Positions 56,109 through 64,000 of a stretch of DNA of 64,000 bases are shown here, piece after piece. This stretch comes from Hyphomicrobiales bacterium (GTDB taxonomy: Bacteria > Pseudomonadota > Alphaproteobacteria > Rhizobiales > RI-29). Positions within the stretch are counted from its first letter, which is position 1, and each line of letters opens with the position of its first letter. Made by a program: the position numbers and the translations under genes. Location of the stretch: the NCBI GenBank assembly GCA_016125495.1, contig WGLQ01000006.1, forward strand, positions 1 to 64,000. Reading direction: 5' to 3'. Below the pieces are notes generated by a model. It saw nothing but the letters and a program-made list of their open reading frames with translations. It was not told the DNA's origin and did no database searches.

Positions 56109-57200
56109 TCACGCCGCGTCGCGGTCGTCACCACCGTCACTCTTGCCCTTGATGCGGCGCACGCCGCGCTGGATGCGGTCGGCGACTTCGTGGCGTTCCG
56201 GAATGGCGTCGACCGCTTTTTCCTTCAAGCGCTTGACCTTTTCGACCTGGTCCCTGGCCTTGCGCTTGATGTCCTCGCGGTCGGGGATCAACTCGCTCGC
56301 CTTGCGGCGGATACGGCGGATCGCCTTGATGGTCTTGAGGCGGCGGCCGCCGCGCTCCTCGACGACCTCGTTCGTCACCTCGAGTTCGCCGAGCGCGTGA
56401 ACGCGATCGTAGAGCTCCTGCATCAGCTCCTTGCGGTCGTCCTTGTGGGTGAGTTCGTCGAAGGGGACCACGTCGCCAATGCGAACCTTGCACACCGAGC
56501 CGGCGAAGCGGCGGAATTCCGAAACGAGCAGGGAGAGCCGAAGTGTGAGGCTGAAGCGGCTGACGAGGTGGAAGATCCAGCTGTTCTGGCCCTCGAAGTA
56601 GACCGGCAGCACGGCGGCCTTGGCCGACATGATCATGCGCGCCGTGAACATCTTCCAGGGCAACTCCTCGGCCTTGCCCCAGGGGGTGTGCGCCGTCGCC
56701 ACGCCACCGCCCGGGAAAACCACGATCGTCCAGCCCTTGGCGAGGAGGTCGAGCGCCTCCTTGCGGGTTTCGATGTTGAATTTCATCGCCTCCTTCGATT
56801 CCTCGAAGTCGACGGCGAGCGAATAGGGCAGGATCTCCGGCACCTTGGTGAGGTCGCGGTTGAGCAGGACCTTGTAGGGCCGGCCGAGCTGCTCGGCGAT
56901 AGCGAGCGCGGCGATGCCGTCGCCGATGCCGAACGGGTGGTTGGCGACGATGACGAGGGGCACGTCGGGCGCGATGACCGGCGGCCAGTGACCGGACTTG
57001 ATCGCCAGCTCGACGTTGATGAGCTTCAGAAGGTCGCCCATCACACGATCGGAGTGGCCGACGATTTCGGTGCGCCAGATCTGATAGAGCGGGAGGAATC
57101 GGTGCCGGCCGGACAGCGCCTCGATGGTCTCGACCATCTTGCGCTTCCACCAGGGGTCCTTCGGATTCGCGTAGCTCAGCTCACGGAACTTCGTCACCAT
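56109..57200 (-). CDS. PlsC-like lysophospholipid acyltransferase with basic helical tail
   Basis: A 363-residue protein. The acyltransferase core shows VIVANHPFGIGDGIAALA (catalytic His and Asp), LLNRDLTKVPEILPY, and a substrate-binding motif VVFPGGGVATAHTPWGK. This is the hemolysin-like PlsC subgroup, which often acylates lyso-ornithine lipids or lysophospholipids at the inner membrane. Residues about 275-355 form a highly charged helical tail with a repeated IPxR motif (ELIPDREDIKRKAR and DAIPERHEVADRIQ). The tail is not part of the usual domain. It converges with the MT-A70 gene, 24 nt apart. Confidence 0.85.
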   Translation of the reverse strand: MVTKFRELSYANPKDPWWKRKMVETIEALSGRHRFLPLYQIWRTEIVGHSDRVMGDLLKLINVELAIKSGHWPPVIAPDVPLVIVANHPFGIGDGIAALAIAEQLGRPYKVLLNRDLTKVPEILPYSLAVDFEESKEAMKFNIETRKEALDLLAKGWTIVVFPGGGVATAHTPWGKAEELPWKMFTARMIMSAKAAVLPVYFEGQNSWIFHLVSRFSLTLRLSLLVSEFRRFAGSVCKVRIGDVVPFDELTHKDDRKELMQELYDRVHALGELEVTNEVVEERGGRRLKTIKAIRRIRRKASELIPDREDIKRKARDQVEKVKRLKEKAVDAIPERHEVADRIQRGVRRIKGKSDGGDDRDAA

Positions 57201-57368
57201 CGCCCCACCTCTCAGCAGGCACGGCCACTCGCCGCTCGTAACACAGTGCCCTCAAGTTGCGGCCCGTCGTCGCCACCGCAGGCTGAAAGACGGCATCCGA
57301 GCACCGAATCCCCGAGAGAGCAAGCGTTCTGACGTGGTTGCATCGGCCGACCAGCCATGCCGTCCGGT

Positions 57369-59987
57369 TCAGAATGCCGGTACGGTCTGGCGTCGGCGCT
57401 GCGCAAGAATCACGATCAGGAGCAGCAGAAAGGCCGGAATGTAGAAGACCTGCCTCGGCATGCGCTCGGCCGGCGTTTCGATGCGCGTGATCTCGACCGG
57501 GTTGTCGCCGTAGAAGTCGAAGCCCTGGAGCGACTGGAAATAGCGCGAGCCGGGCAACGGCTCGTCGAGCAGCGCCTTGCCGGCTTCCTCGCGCACCAGG
57601 AGTCCGGCCTGGGCGAGCCGTTCGGAGCCCGACCCCGCCGCGCCGAGGGCGACGATGAAGGTCTTGGTAGTTTGTTCGTCGGGCCGGTCGAAGTCCGGGC
57701 CTTCGATCACGAGGCGCAGGCTTTCACCAGCGCCGGCCGCACCCGCCAGGCGAACGACCTCGGCACCCGGCCGGGCATCGAAGGGGGCGGCGATCTGGTC
57801 GAGCCAGAAGCCCGGGCGAAAGAGCGTGAAGGCGACCAACAGGAGTGCGAGCGTCTCCCAGAGGCGGCTGCGGGCGAAGAAGTAGCCCTGCGTCGCGGCC
57901 GCGAACACCATCATGGCAACGGTCGCAACCACGAAGACGACGAGGCCCTCCAAGAACGTGACATCGATCAGGAGGAGATCGGTGTTGAAGATGAAGAGGA
58001 AGGGCAGGAGAGCGGTGCGGATGTCGTAGGCAAAGCCCTGGAGGCCCGTGCGGATCGGGTCGCCCCCCGAGATGGCGGCGGCTGCGAATGCGGCAAGCCC
58101 GACAGGCGGCGTATCGTCGGCGAGAATGCCGAAATAGAAGACGAAGAGATGGACCGCGACGAGTGGTACGATGAGACCGGACTGGGCGCCGAGGGAGACG
58201 ATCACCGGCGCCATCAGCGAGGAGACGACAATGTAGTTGGCCGTCGTCGGCAGACCCATGCCGAGCACGAGGCTCATGACGGCGACCAGCAGCAACATCG
58301 CCATGAGGCTGCCGCCGGAGAGGTATTCGACGAACTCGCCGATCACCTGATGGGCGCCGGTGAGCGAGACCGTGCCGATGATGACACCGGCAACGGCCGT
58401 CGCAACGCCGATGCCGATCATGTTGCGGGCCCCGGCCACCATGCCGGAAACGAAATCCGACCACCCCTGGCGGACCCCGATGGCAAGGCCGCCCTCGCCG
58501 CGCAGAATCCGCTTCAGGCTGTGCTGCGTCAACACGATGAAGATCATCGCCATCGCCGCCCAATACGCCGAGAGGGTCGGGGACAGCCGCTCGACCAGGA
58601 CGCACCAGAGCAGGATGACGATCGGCAGCACGAAGTGAAAGCCGGTGACGGCGACCTCCCAAGGCCTCGGCAGGGCGAGCAGCGGGGCGTTGGGATCATC
58701 CATCTCGAGATCGGGATGGCGGGCGGCGAGCCAGAGACAGACGAGATAGGCAAGGAGGAAAAGAATGGCGACGGTGGCGAGCGTCAGGCCGGGCACCGCC
58801 GTCTTGATCCAACCGAGCCCGTAATAGACCACGACGGCGAGGACCATCATGGCGAGGAAGCCGAAGAGCACGCTCGAAAGACGCGCGGCGAGGGTGCCGA
58901 GCGGGGTCGGGCGCTCGAGGCCCTTGAGGCCCATCTTCAGCGCCTCGATGTGCACGATGTAGACGAGGGCGATGTAGGAGATCACCGCCGGCAGGAAGGC
59001 GTGCTTGATGAGTTCGGAATAGGCGACGCCCGTGAACTCGGAAATGAGGAACGCCGCCGCGCCCATGACGGGTGGCATGAGCTGGCCGTTGGTCGAGGAG
59101 GCAACCTCGACGGCACCGGCTTTTTCCGCCTTGAATCCGGTGCGCTTCATGAGGGGGATGGTGAAAGTCCCGGTGGTCACGACGTTGGCGATCGAGGAGC
59201 CGGAATACACACCCGAGAGTGCCGAGGCGACGACGGCGGCCTTGGCGGGACCGCCGCGCAAGTGGCCGAGAAGCGCGAACGCAAGCTTGATGAAGTAGTT
59301 GCCAGCGCCGGCCTTCTCGAGCAGCGCGCCAAAGAGCACGAAGAGGAAGATCATCGAGGCCGAGACGCCGAGCGCGACGCCGAAGACACCCTCGGTCTGC
59401 ATCCAGAAATGCCACAACGCCTTGCCGAAGGACGCCCCTTTCCACTGGATCGCCTCCGGCAGGAACGACATGTGTCCGAAAAAGACATAGAGGACGAAAA
59501 CTCCAGCGACGATGACGAGCGGGAGACCGAGGGACCGAAAGACCGCGATCGCGATCGAGATCATGCCGATCGTCGAGATCGCGAGGTCGGCCGTGGTCGG
59601 CAGGCCGGCACGGCGCCCGATCTCCTCGCGCAGCACGAAGAGATAAAGGCACGAGAGCGCCCCAGCCGCCGCGAGCAGCCAGTCGTACCAGGGAACGTGC
59701 TGGCGCGGACTGGAGCGAAAAAGCGGATAGGCCAGCATCGCCAGAACGAGCGCGAAGGCGAGGTGGATCTGGCGTGCCTCCTGGTTGTTGAAGACGACGT
59801 TGAGGCCGGTCGCCTCGCTCAGCCAGAAGGGAACCGCCGATGCGATGTAGAGCTGGAAGAGAGACCAGACGAATGCCAGGACCAGAATGACCGATCGGGT
59901 CAGGCCGCGCGGTTCACGTCCGCCCGTGTCGACCTCGGAAGCGATGCGTTCGGCCTCATCGATGGATCGGGTCTCGGCTTGGCTCAT
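57369..59987 (-). CDS. TRAP transporter fused permease (DctQM, TAXI type)
   Basis: An 872-residue membrane protein uniting the small (DctQ-like) and large (DctM-like) TRAP permease parts with more than 15 hydrophobic segments. DctM signatures include ASALSGVYSGSSIANVVTTG, then TFTIPLMKRTGFKAEKAGAV, MPPVMGAAAFLISEFTG and GMGLPTTANYIVVSSLMAPV. It imports organic acids using an ion gradient, with the binding protein encoded just upstream at 60254-61219. The C-terminal 130 residues carry a soluble part before a last membrane segment. The start is uncertain between ATG 59987 and GTG 59996. Confidence 0.93.
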   Translation of the reverse strand: MSQAETRSIDEAERIASEVDTGGREPRGLTRSVILVLAFVWSLFQLYIASAVPFWLSEATGLNVVFNNQEARQIHLAFALVLAMLAYPLFRSSPRQHVPWYDWLLAAAGALSCLYLFVLREEIGRRAGLPTTADLAISTIGMISIAIAVFRSLGLPLVIVAGVFVLYVFFGHMSFLPEAIQWKGASFGKALWHFWMQTEGVFGVALGVSASMIFLFVLFGALLEKAGAGNYFIKLAFALLGHLRGGPAKAAVVASALSGVYSGSSIANVVTTGTFTIPLMKRTGFKAEKAGAVEVASSTNGQLMPPVMGAAAFLISEFTGVAYSELIKHAFLPAVISYIALVYIVHIEALKMGLKGLERPTPLGTLAARLSSVLFGFLAMMVLAVVVYYGLGWIKTAVPGLTLATVAILFLLAYLVCLWLAARHPDLEMDDPNAPLLALPRPWEVAVTGFHFVLPIVILLWCVLVERLSPTLSAYWAAMAMIFIVLTQHSLKRILRGEGGLAIGVRQGWSDFVSGMVAGARNMIGIGVATAVAGVIIGTVSLTGAHQVIGEFVEYLSGGSLMAMLLLVAVMSLVLGMGLPTTANYIVVSSLMAPVIVSLGAQSGLIVPLVAVHLFVFYFGILADDTPPVGLAAFAAAAISGGDPIRTGLQGFAYDIRTALLPFLFIFNTDLLLIDVTFLEGLVVFVVATVAMMVFAAATQGYFFARSRLWETLALLLVAFTLFRPGFWLDQIAAPFDARPGAEVVRLAGAAGAGESLRLVIEGPDFDRPDEQTTKTFIVALGAAGSGSERLAQAGLLVREEAGKALLDEPLPGSRYFQSLQGFDFYGDNPVEITRIETPAERMPRQVFYIPAFLLLLIVILAQRRRQTVPAF

Positions 59988-60216
59988 CGCGGTCACTCAT
60001 GGCTGGAAGGCGGCCGGCCCTCGAGAGCCGACGCAATGGCTGGCTCAGGACCCGAGCCCGTGCGCCGGATTCACCACCGGAGGGATGCACGAGAGTCGCC
60101 GCCGCGGGAGGCCGGGCCGAGCTGGGCGGCAACCCGTCGATCGGGCACTCCGAAGTTGGACGAATTGGGGTTGCTCGCCGACGAACAGAAGCCGGCGAGC
60201 ATGGCGAACTCGCTAG

Positions 60217-60244
60217 GGATGGCCGGGCAGCAACCCGGCCATCC
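60217..60244 (-). promoter_or_regulatory. Perfect hairpin between TAXI and permease genes
   Basis: GGATGGCCGGG (60217-60227) pairs without mismatch with CCCGGCCATCC (60234-60244) around a 6-nt loop. It starts 9 nt after the stop of the binding-protein gene. There is no T tract; it may stabilise or attenuate the transcript so that more binding protein than permease is made. Confidence 0.55.
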
Positions 60245-60253
60245 GCCGACGGA

Positions 60254-61219
60254 TTACATCCAGCCGCGCTCCTTGTAGTAGCGCGCGGCGCCCGGGTGCA
60301 GAGGCACCGAGAGACCATCCTTGATCATCTCGGCCTCCTTGAGGGCCGAAAACGCCGGATGGAGACCCTTGAAGTCCGCGAAGTTGTCGAAGACGGCCTT
60401 CACCAGCGTATAGACCACTTCCTCCGGCACATCGGCTGAACTGACCAAGGTCGCGCCGACGCCGAAGGTCGTCACGTCCTGCGGGTTGCCGGTGTAGGTG
60501 CCGCCCGGGATCGTGGCGGACCGGTAGTAGCCGTTCTCGGCGATCAGCTTGTCGATCGGGGCGCCCGTCACGTCGACGAGCTGGACGGCGCACGTGGTGG
60601 CCGCTTCGGTGATCGCGGCCGCCGGGTGGCCGACCGTGTAGATCATCGCGTCGATCTTGCCGTCACAGAGGGCCTGGGCCATCTCCGAACCCTTCAGTTC
60701 GGCCGCGAGCGAGAGATCGGACATGGCGATGCCGAAGGCCTCCATGACGACTTCCATGGTCGCGCGCTGACCGGAGCCGGGATTGCCGACGTTGACCTTC
60801 TTGCCCTTGATGTCCTCGAACTTGGCGATGCCGGAATCGGGACGCACGATCAGCGTGAAGGGCTCCGGGTGGATCGAAAAGACCGCCCTCAGGCCCTCGA
60901 AGGCGCCCTGCTCCTGGAATTTCGAGGTGCCGCGATAGGCATGATACTGCCAGTCGGACTGGGCGACGCCGAACTCCAGCTCGCCGGTGCGAACCGTGTT
61001 GATGTTGTAGACCGAGCCACCCGTCGATTCGGCCGAACAGCGGATGCCGTGGGTCTTGCGGTCCTTGTTGACCAGCCGGCAAATGGCACCGCCAGCCGGA
61101 TAGTAGACGCCGGTGACGCCGCCGGTGCCGATCGAAACGAACTTCTGCTCGGCTGCCGCGGGCAGCTGACTCATGGCAACGATCGCCGTGGCCGCCACCA
61201 GTCTCATTACAAGCTGCAT
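60254..61219 (-). CDS. TAXI-family TRAP solute-binding protein
   Basis: A 321-residue periplasmic protein with signal peptide ([20 protein letters not shown], cleavage after AAA). TAXI family features are [20 protein letters not shown], then [40 protein letters not shown] and [14 protein letters not shown]. It delivers a substrate, in known cases dicarboxylates or amino acids, to the fused permease. The ATG at 61219 has GGGAGGAC upstream. Divergent from the EamA gene. Confidence 0.93.
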   Translation of the reverse strand: MQLVMRLVAATAIVAMSQLPAAAEQKFVSIGTGGVTGVYYPAGGAICRLVNKDRKTHGIRCSAESTGGSVYNINTVRTGELEFGVAQSDWQYHAYRGTSKFQEQGAFEGLRAVFSIHPEPFTLIVRPDSGIAKFEDIKGKKVNVGNPGSGQRATMEVVMEAFGIAMSDLSLAAELKGSEMAQALCDGKIDAMIYTVGHPAAAITEAATTCAVQLVDVTGAPIDKLIAENGYYRSATIPGGTYTGNPQDVTTFGVGATLVSSADVPEEVVYTLVKAVFDNFADFKGLHPAFSALKEAEMIKDGLSVPLHPGAARYYKERGWM

Positions 61220-61461
61220 ACCTGTCCTCCCTGCAAGCTTCTGTTCAGGTGGCCACAAGATGTGCACACATGTCGGCGGATGTCACGGCCAAATGCCCGA
61301 ATGGGCGGGTCGCTGTGGCTCGCGCGGATGCCTGTCGGGCGACTCTCGGAATGTCGGAACGGGACGCGCACGCAGACCACGAGAGGCGCTAGTTTCGAGG
61401 CTTCGAGCGCGGCTGGCGGTGCCCGCCGAGGCCGGCCAGTCGACGGGAAGAAGACCAGACC

Positions 61462-62379
61462 ATGACGATCGCCGTGAATGCCGGTGCGCCCGATGCATCC
61501 TATCGCAGGGGCGTCCTGCTCGTGCTGCTGGCCGGCACCTGCTGGTCGATCATGGGCGTCACCATCCGCTTCATGGAGGAGGCGACGGCGGCGCAGATCC
61601 TCTTCTACCGCTCCCTGGCGCTGGCGCCGGTGCTGCTGGTGATCATGGCGGTCAAGTCGGGCGGCAATCCGCTCGCGCAGGTCGCCCGTTCGAGCAGCGC
61701 CGCCGTGCTCGGCGGGCTGTCGCTGGTGGTCGCCTCGGCCGGCGGCGTTGCCGCGATCCAGCTGACAACCGTGGCCAACGCACTCTTCCTCTTCGCCTCG
61801 GCCCCGTTCTTTGCCGCCATCATCGCGCGCGTGGTGCTCGGCGAGCGCCAGCGCATGGCGACCTGGATCGCGCTCACGTTCGCCCTGTTCGGCATCACGA
61901 TGATGGTCGGCGAGGGAATTTCGATCGGCCATCTCGAGGGCAACCTCATGGCCGCCCTCTCGGCGCTCGGGTTCGCCGTGTTCACGGTGGCGTTGCGGTC
62001 GGAGCGGCATGTCGACAGCCTGGCGACGGTGTTTCTCGGCGCGATCTTTTCGCTGGTGGCGACGGGGGCGTTCTGCATGGCTTCCGGGATCGGCCTGGCG
62101 CTCTCGATGAACGACCTCCTGCTCAGCCTCGGGCTCGGCATCTTCCAGATGGGCGCAGGGCTGACGCTCTATTCGCTCGGCTCGCGCAGCGTGCCGGCCG
62201 GTGAACTGGCCCTCCTTTCGATGAGCGAGGTGGCGCTCGGCGTGCTCTGGGCCTGGCTGCTGCTCGGGGAGTCCGGCGGCTTTTTCACCATGCTGGGTGG
62301 CGGCCTGCTGATGGCGGCGATCGCCGGCAATGCGCTCTCGGGAATGCGGCGCCGGCCGGTGCCGACCGGAATCCGCTGA
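61462..62379 (+). CDS. EamA/DMT-family transporter
   Basis: A 305-residue protein with ten hydrophobic segments in two EamA halves. The first half includes GVTIRFMEEATAAQILFYRS and FFAAIIARVVLGERQRMATW; the second includes GAGLTLYSLGSRSVPAGELA and ALLSMSEVALGVLWAWLLLG. Such transporters usually export metabolites or amino acids. Substrate unknown. Divergent from the TAXI gene; the 242-nt gap should hold both promoters. Confidence 0.92.
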   Translation: MTIAVNAGAPDASYRRGVLLVLLAGTCWSIMGVTIRFMEEATAAQILFYRSLALAPVLLVIMAVKSGGNPLAQVARSSSAAVLGGLSLVVASAGGVAAIQLTTVANALFLFASAPFFAAIIARVVLGERQRMATWIALTFALFGITMMVGEGISIGHLEGNLMAALSALGFAVFTVALRSERHVDSLATVFLGAIFSLVATGAFCMASGIGLALSMNDLLLSLGLGIFQMGAGLTLYSLGSRSVPAGELALLSMSEVALGVLWAWLLLGESGGFFTMLGGGLLMAAIAGNALSGMRRRPVPTGIR

Positions 62380-62409
62380 GCGTCGGCGGAAGGCCTGTCC
62401 TCCCGGCGG

Positions 62410-62423
62410 TTGACCTGGATCAA
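62410..62423 (+). promoter_or_regulatory. FNR/FixK-type anaerobox upstream of hsp20
   Basis: TTGACCTGGATCAA is one base away from the perfect FNR/FixK palindrome TTGAT-N4-ATCAA. Its centre lies 32 nt before the centre of the -10-like GATGAT (62446-62451), exactly the class II activator spacing (-41.5). Predicted transcription start is near 62458, about 60 nt before the ATG. Confidence 0.75.
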
Positions 62424-62445
62424 TGCCCCCGCGACCCCTCCTCGC

Positions 62446-62451
62446 GATGAT
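62446..62451 (+). promoter_or_regulatory. -10 box of the hsp20 promoter
   Basis: GATGAT at the distance expected from the anaerobox of a class II FNR/FixK-activated promoter. Confidence 0.5.
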
Positions 62452-62517
62452 CATGGCAGGCCGCGCTCCCCCCGCGCGCGCCGAATTCCCAAAGCGACAA
62501 CGCAAGAGAGCAAGCAC

Positions 62518-63018
62518 ATGGCACAAGAGATCAAGAAGTCCGAGCCGGCTGCACCTGCAGCTCGCGCAACAGTCGACCCCTTCACCGCCATGCGGGCGGA
62601 AATGGACCGGGTCTTCGACAGCTTCCTCGGCCGCGGATGGGGCGCCATGCCCACCGTGTTCCAAGACTTTCCGCGCGCGAACGGCACGATGCCGAGCGTC
62701 GATATCCGTGACGACGAAAAGGAAATCGTCGTCGAAGCCGAGTTGCCGGGCATCGCCGAGAAGGATATCGACGTGACGCTGCGCGATGGCGTGCTCACGA
62801 TCCGCGGCGAGAAAAAGGGCGTACGCGAGGAAAAGAAAGACGACTACCATCTCAGCGAGCGCAGCTACGGCAGCTTCCAGCGCTCGTTCCGGCTGCCGGA
62901 CTCGATCGACGAGGAAAAGATCGCGGCAAAGCTCGAGAGCGGCGTCCTGAGAATTGCGCTCCCGAAACGTCCGGAGGCCGTCAAGGCGGAAAAGCGGATC
63001 TCGATCGCCAGCAAGTGA
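62518..63018 (+). CDS. Hsp20/alpha-crystallin small heat-shock protein
   Basis: A 166-residue chaperone. An N-terminal arm (DPFTAMRAEMDRVFDSFLGR) is followed by the alpha-crystallin domain (about 55-150: VDIRDDEKEIVVEAELPGI, then DVTLRDGVLTIRGEKK and YGSFQRSFRLPDSIDEEKI) and the assembly motif LRIALPKRPEA. It holds unfolding proteins in soluble oligomers. The promoter carries an FNR/FixK box, so expression is probably induced at low oxygen rather than only by heat. Confidence 0.95.
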   Translation: MAQEIKKSEPAAPAARATVDPFTAMRAEMDRVFDSFLGRGWGAMPTVFQDFPRANGTMPSVDIRDDEKEIVVEAELPGIAEKDIDVTLRDGVLTIRGEKKGVREEKKDDYHLSERSYGSFQRSFRLPDSIDEEKIAAKLESGVLRIALPKRPEAVKAEKRISIASK

Positions 63019-63078
63019 GAGACACTGACGGCGCATGATCCGGAGCACCAGACCGGAGATCCCGGCAGGCATCGGGGC

Positions 63079-63112
63079 GGTCGACGGACAGGCTGAAAAT
63101 CGTCTGTCGACC
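63079..63112 (+). terminator. Stem-loop after hsp20
   Basis: GGTCGACGGAC (63079-63089) pairs with GTCTGTCGACC (63102-63112), 11 bp with one G-T pair and a 12-nt loop. It is about 60 nt after the hsp20 stop and before the convergent gene. No T tract. Confidence 0.4.
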
Positions 63113-63147
63113 GTTCGTCGATCATTGCGACCGAGTTGCGCCCAAGT

Positions 63148-63213
63148 GCGCTGCTATTGCCCTTCGGCTTCGCCGAAGCGCGCTGCTATTGTCCTTCGGC
63201 TTCGCCGAAGCGC
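63148..63213. repeat. 32-bp tandem duplication at the 3' end of the small membrane protein gene
   Basis: Two direct copies with period 32 differ at one position (C at 63160, T at 63192). Each copy contains the palindrome CTTCGGC-TTC-GCCGAAG and, on the reverse strand, the codons for the last residues GEAEGQ and the stop TAG. The copy nearer the gene supplies the real stop at 63186; the other lies beyond it and makes a second hairpin, together a likely terminator. Confidence 0.85.
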
Positions 63214-63602
63214 AGGGCCCGGAATTCCTCGATGCGCGCACGGACCACGTTGCGCGACCCGTCGAAGCCGATACGCTCCATTGCGGCACTCCAATGGCCC
63301 GCCTGCACGAGCAGTTCCTCGGCCAGCGTCGAGCCACTGTAGTTTGCGATGTAGCGCTCGAGGGCGCTGGCATTGAAGAGCGCCAGCACGATCAACATGA
63401 CGAGCATGGCGGCCGCACCACGCCTCACGGTGGTGCGGGTGACGTGGGCGGTGACCTCGACGGGCAGATCGGGGTCGGAGGGCGAGCGGCGCACCGAGCG
63501 AAGGCTCGCGCTCGGCGGGACCTGGGAGCGTGGCACCTGCGAGCGAGGGACCTCGCCGCGCGGCCCGACATGGCCGGTTCTCGGTGGGTCGTTGCGGGAC
63601 AT
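63186..63602 (-). CDS. Small single-TM protein, unknown function
   Basis: A 138-residue protein. A basic, Ser/Arg/Pro-rich N-terminal part (with the repeat PRSQVPRSQVPPS) precedes one membrane segment (GAAAMLVMLIVLALFNASAL). A C-terminal helical part follows (TLAEELLVQAGHWSAAMERI, then RIEEFRALRFGEAEGQ), presumably periplasmic. No family is recognised. ATG 63602 has GAGAGGAG upstream, so I prefer it to longer frames open to 63812. The end of the gene is tandemly duplicated (see repeat). Confidence 0.7.
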   Translation of the reverse strand: MSRNDPPRTGHVGPRGEVPRSQVPRSQVPPSASLRSVRRSPSDPDLPVEVTAHVTRTTVRRGAAAMLVMLIVLALFNASALERYIANYSGSTLAEELLVQAGHWSAAMERIGFDGSRNVVRARIEEFRALRFGEAEGQ

Positions 63603-64000
63603 CGCAGTCGTCTCCTCTCTCGTGCGCGCCCGAGGGGGCCGGCGCGCCCGTCGCCTGCGGTTCGCGAACCGTGGCCTGCGATGTGCCAGCCACCCGACCA
63701 CGACAATTGGCGAGCACATTGCGCTGTTTCGCGGGACTTGTGAACATGTGCATCGCCACCCTGCCGCGTTGCCGCTGGCCGGCGACGGTCGATGCGTGTC
63801 GATTGTATGCACTTCGATATTGAAGTTGTATTTTTATTGTGTACATTCTGGCGTCCAGATGATCGGATGTTGGCTGCCGCTCGAAGAGGGGCGCCATCGG
63901 ATCACATGGGACGCAGCGCCCACTGCAGGATGCGCGACCAGCAAGAAGAGCCGGGGGAGGTTCCCGCGCGCCGCTTGCGGTTCCGCGGGAGTTGCATCGA
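63603..64000. other. Right-edge intergenic region with AT-rich palindrome
   Basis: No convincing gene. The stretch 63800-63850 is strikingly AT-rich for this genome and contains the inverted repeat ACTTC-GATATT-GAAGT (63811-63826), so it is a probable promoter/operator zone. From ATG 63904 a forward frame stays open to the window edge (MGRSAHCRMRDQQEE), but 32 codons are too few to call a gene. Confidence 0.45.

Noticed and set aside
57357-60278. A 970-codon forward frame opposite the TRAP permease gene
   Set aside because: Low-complexity charged translation (many Asp, Glu, Arg, His) with no family features; shadow of the real membrane protein.
63154-63897. A longer reverse frame also ending GEAEGQ
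   Set aside because: It shares that ending only because of the 32-bp duplication; the frame with the membrane segment and good ribosome-binding site (63186-63602) is the real one.

Overview
The window is a very GC-rich chromosome segment with the gene content of an alphaproteobacterium, most likely of the order Hyphomicrobiales (Rhizobiales). The grounds are the reverse-strand division and cell-wall (dcw) cluster ending ftsZ-lpxC-bamD-ligA, an FtsZ with a very long linker, a short alphaproteobacterial-type NAD kinase, TAXI-type TRAP transport, AzlCD, and a FixK/FNR-type anaerobox. No species can be named from the sequence alone.

Layout. 1-1000: tail of a LuxR-type regulator, a decayed IS3-family transposase remnant and a tRNA-Ser(GCT). 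1392-5220 (+): a Wzx-like flippase and a Wzc/GumC-like polysaccharide co-polymerase. 5283-6322 (-): azlD and azlC. 6404-29949 (-): ligA, bamD, lpxC, ftsZ, ftsA, ftsQ, ddl, murB, murC, murG, ftsW, murD, then lutC-lutB-lutA, then mraY, murF, murE. Transcription runs from murE towards ligA, so a complete lactate-oxidation set (lutABC) sits between mraY and murD with operon-like spacing. The usual promoter-proximal genes (mraZ, rsmH, ftsL, ftsI) are absent and alaS (30125-32851) lies upstream instead.

33048-43179 is a mixed envelope and metabolism region: an unrecognised four-TM coiled-coil protein with a DNA-binding-like tail, a secreted peptidoglycan-binding-like protein, UDP-glucose dehydrogenase, a DUF3307 protein, a SulP-STAS-cNMP fusion, a 3-hydroxyisobutyrate-dehydrogenase-like enzyme, NAD kinase and an SLT transglycosylase. 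43361-49148 holds a MaoC/CitE-like pair, a redoxin with a DsbD/ScsB-like reductase, and a nitroreductase/flavin-reductase pair.

49269-54877 is the least ordinary part: two successive secreted VWA proteins, one with an intact and one with an altered MIDAS motif, both followed by PGxYxV beta-type repeats, then a membrane-anchored TPR protein and a secreted CARDB-like protein on the other strand. 55137-63602 holds a solitary MT-A70 adenine methyltransferase whose tail resembles that of the four-TM protein, a PlsC-like acyltransferase, a TAXI-TRAP transporter, an EamA transporter, an Hsp20 under a near-perfect FNR/FixK box, and a small membrane protein whose 3' end is tandemly duplicated.

Together the genes supply peptidoglycan precursors (murE to ddl), the divisome (ftsQAZW), the envelope (lpxC, bamD, flippase/co-polymerase, UDP-glucuronate) and several transport and redox functions. 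I see no CRISPR array, intact prophage or intact insertion sequence. Functions are assigned from motifs and family memory; no database search was run.
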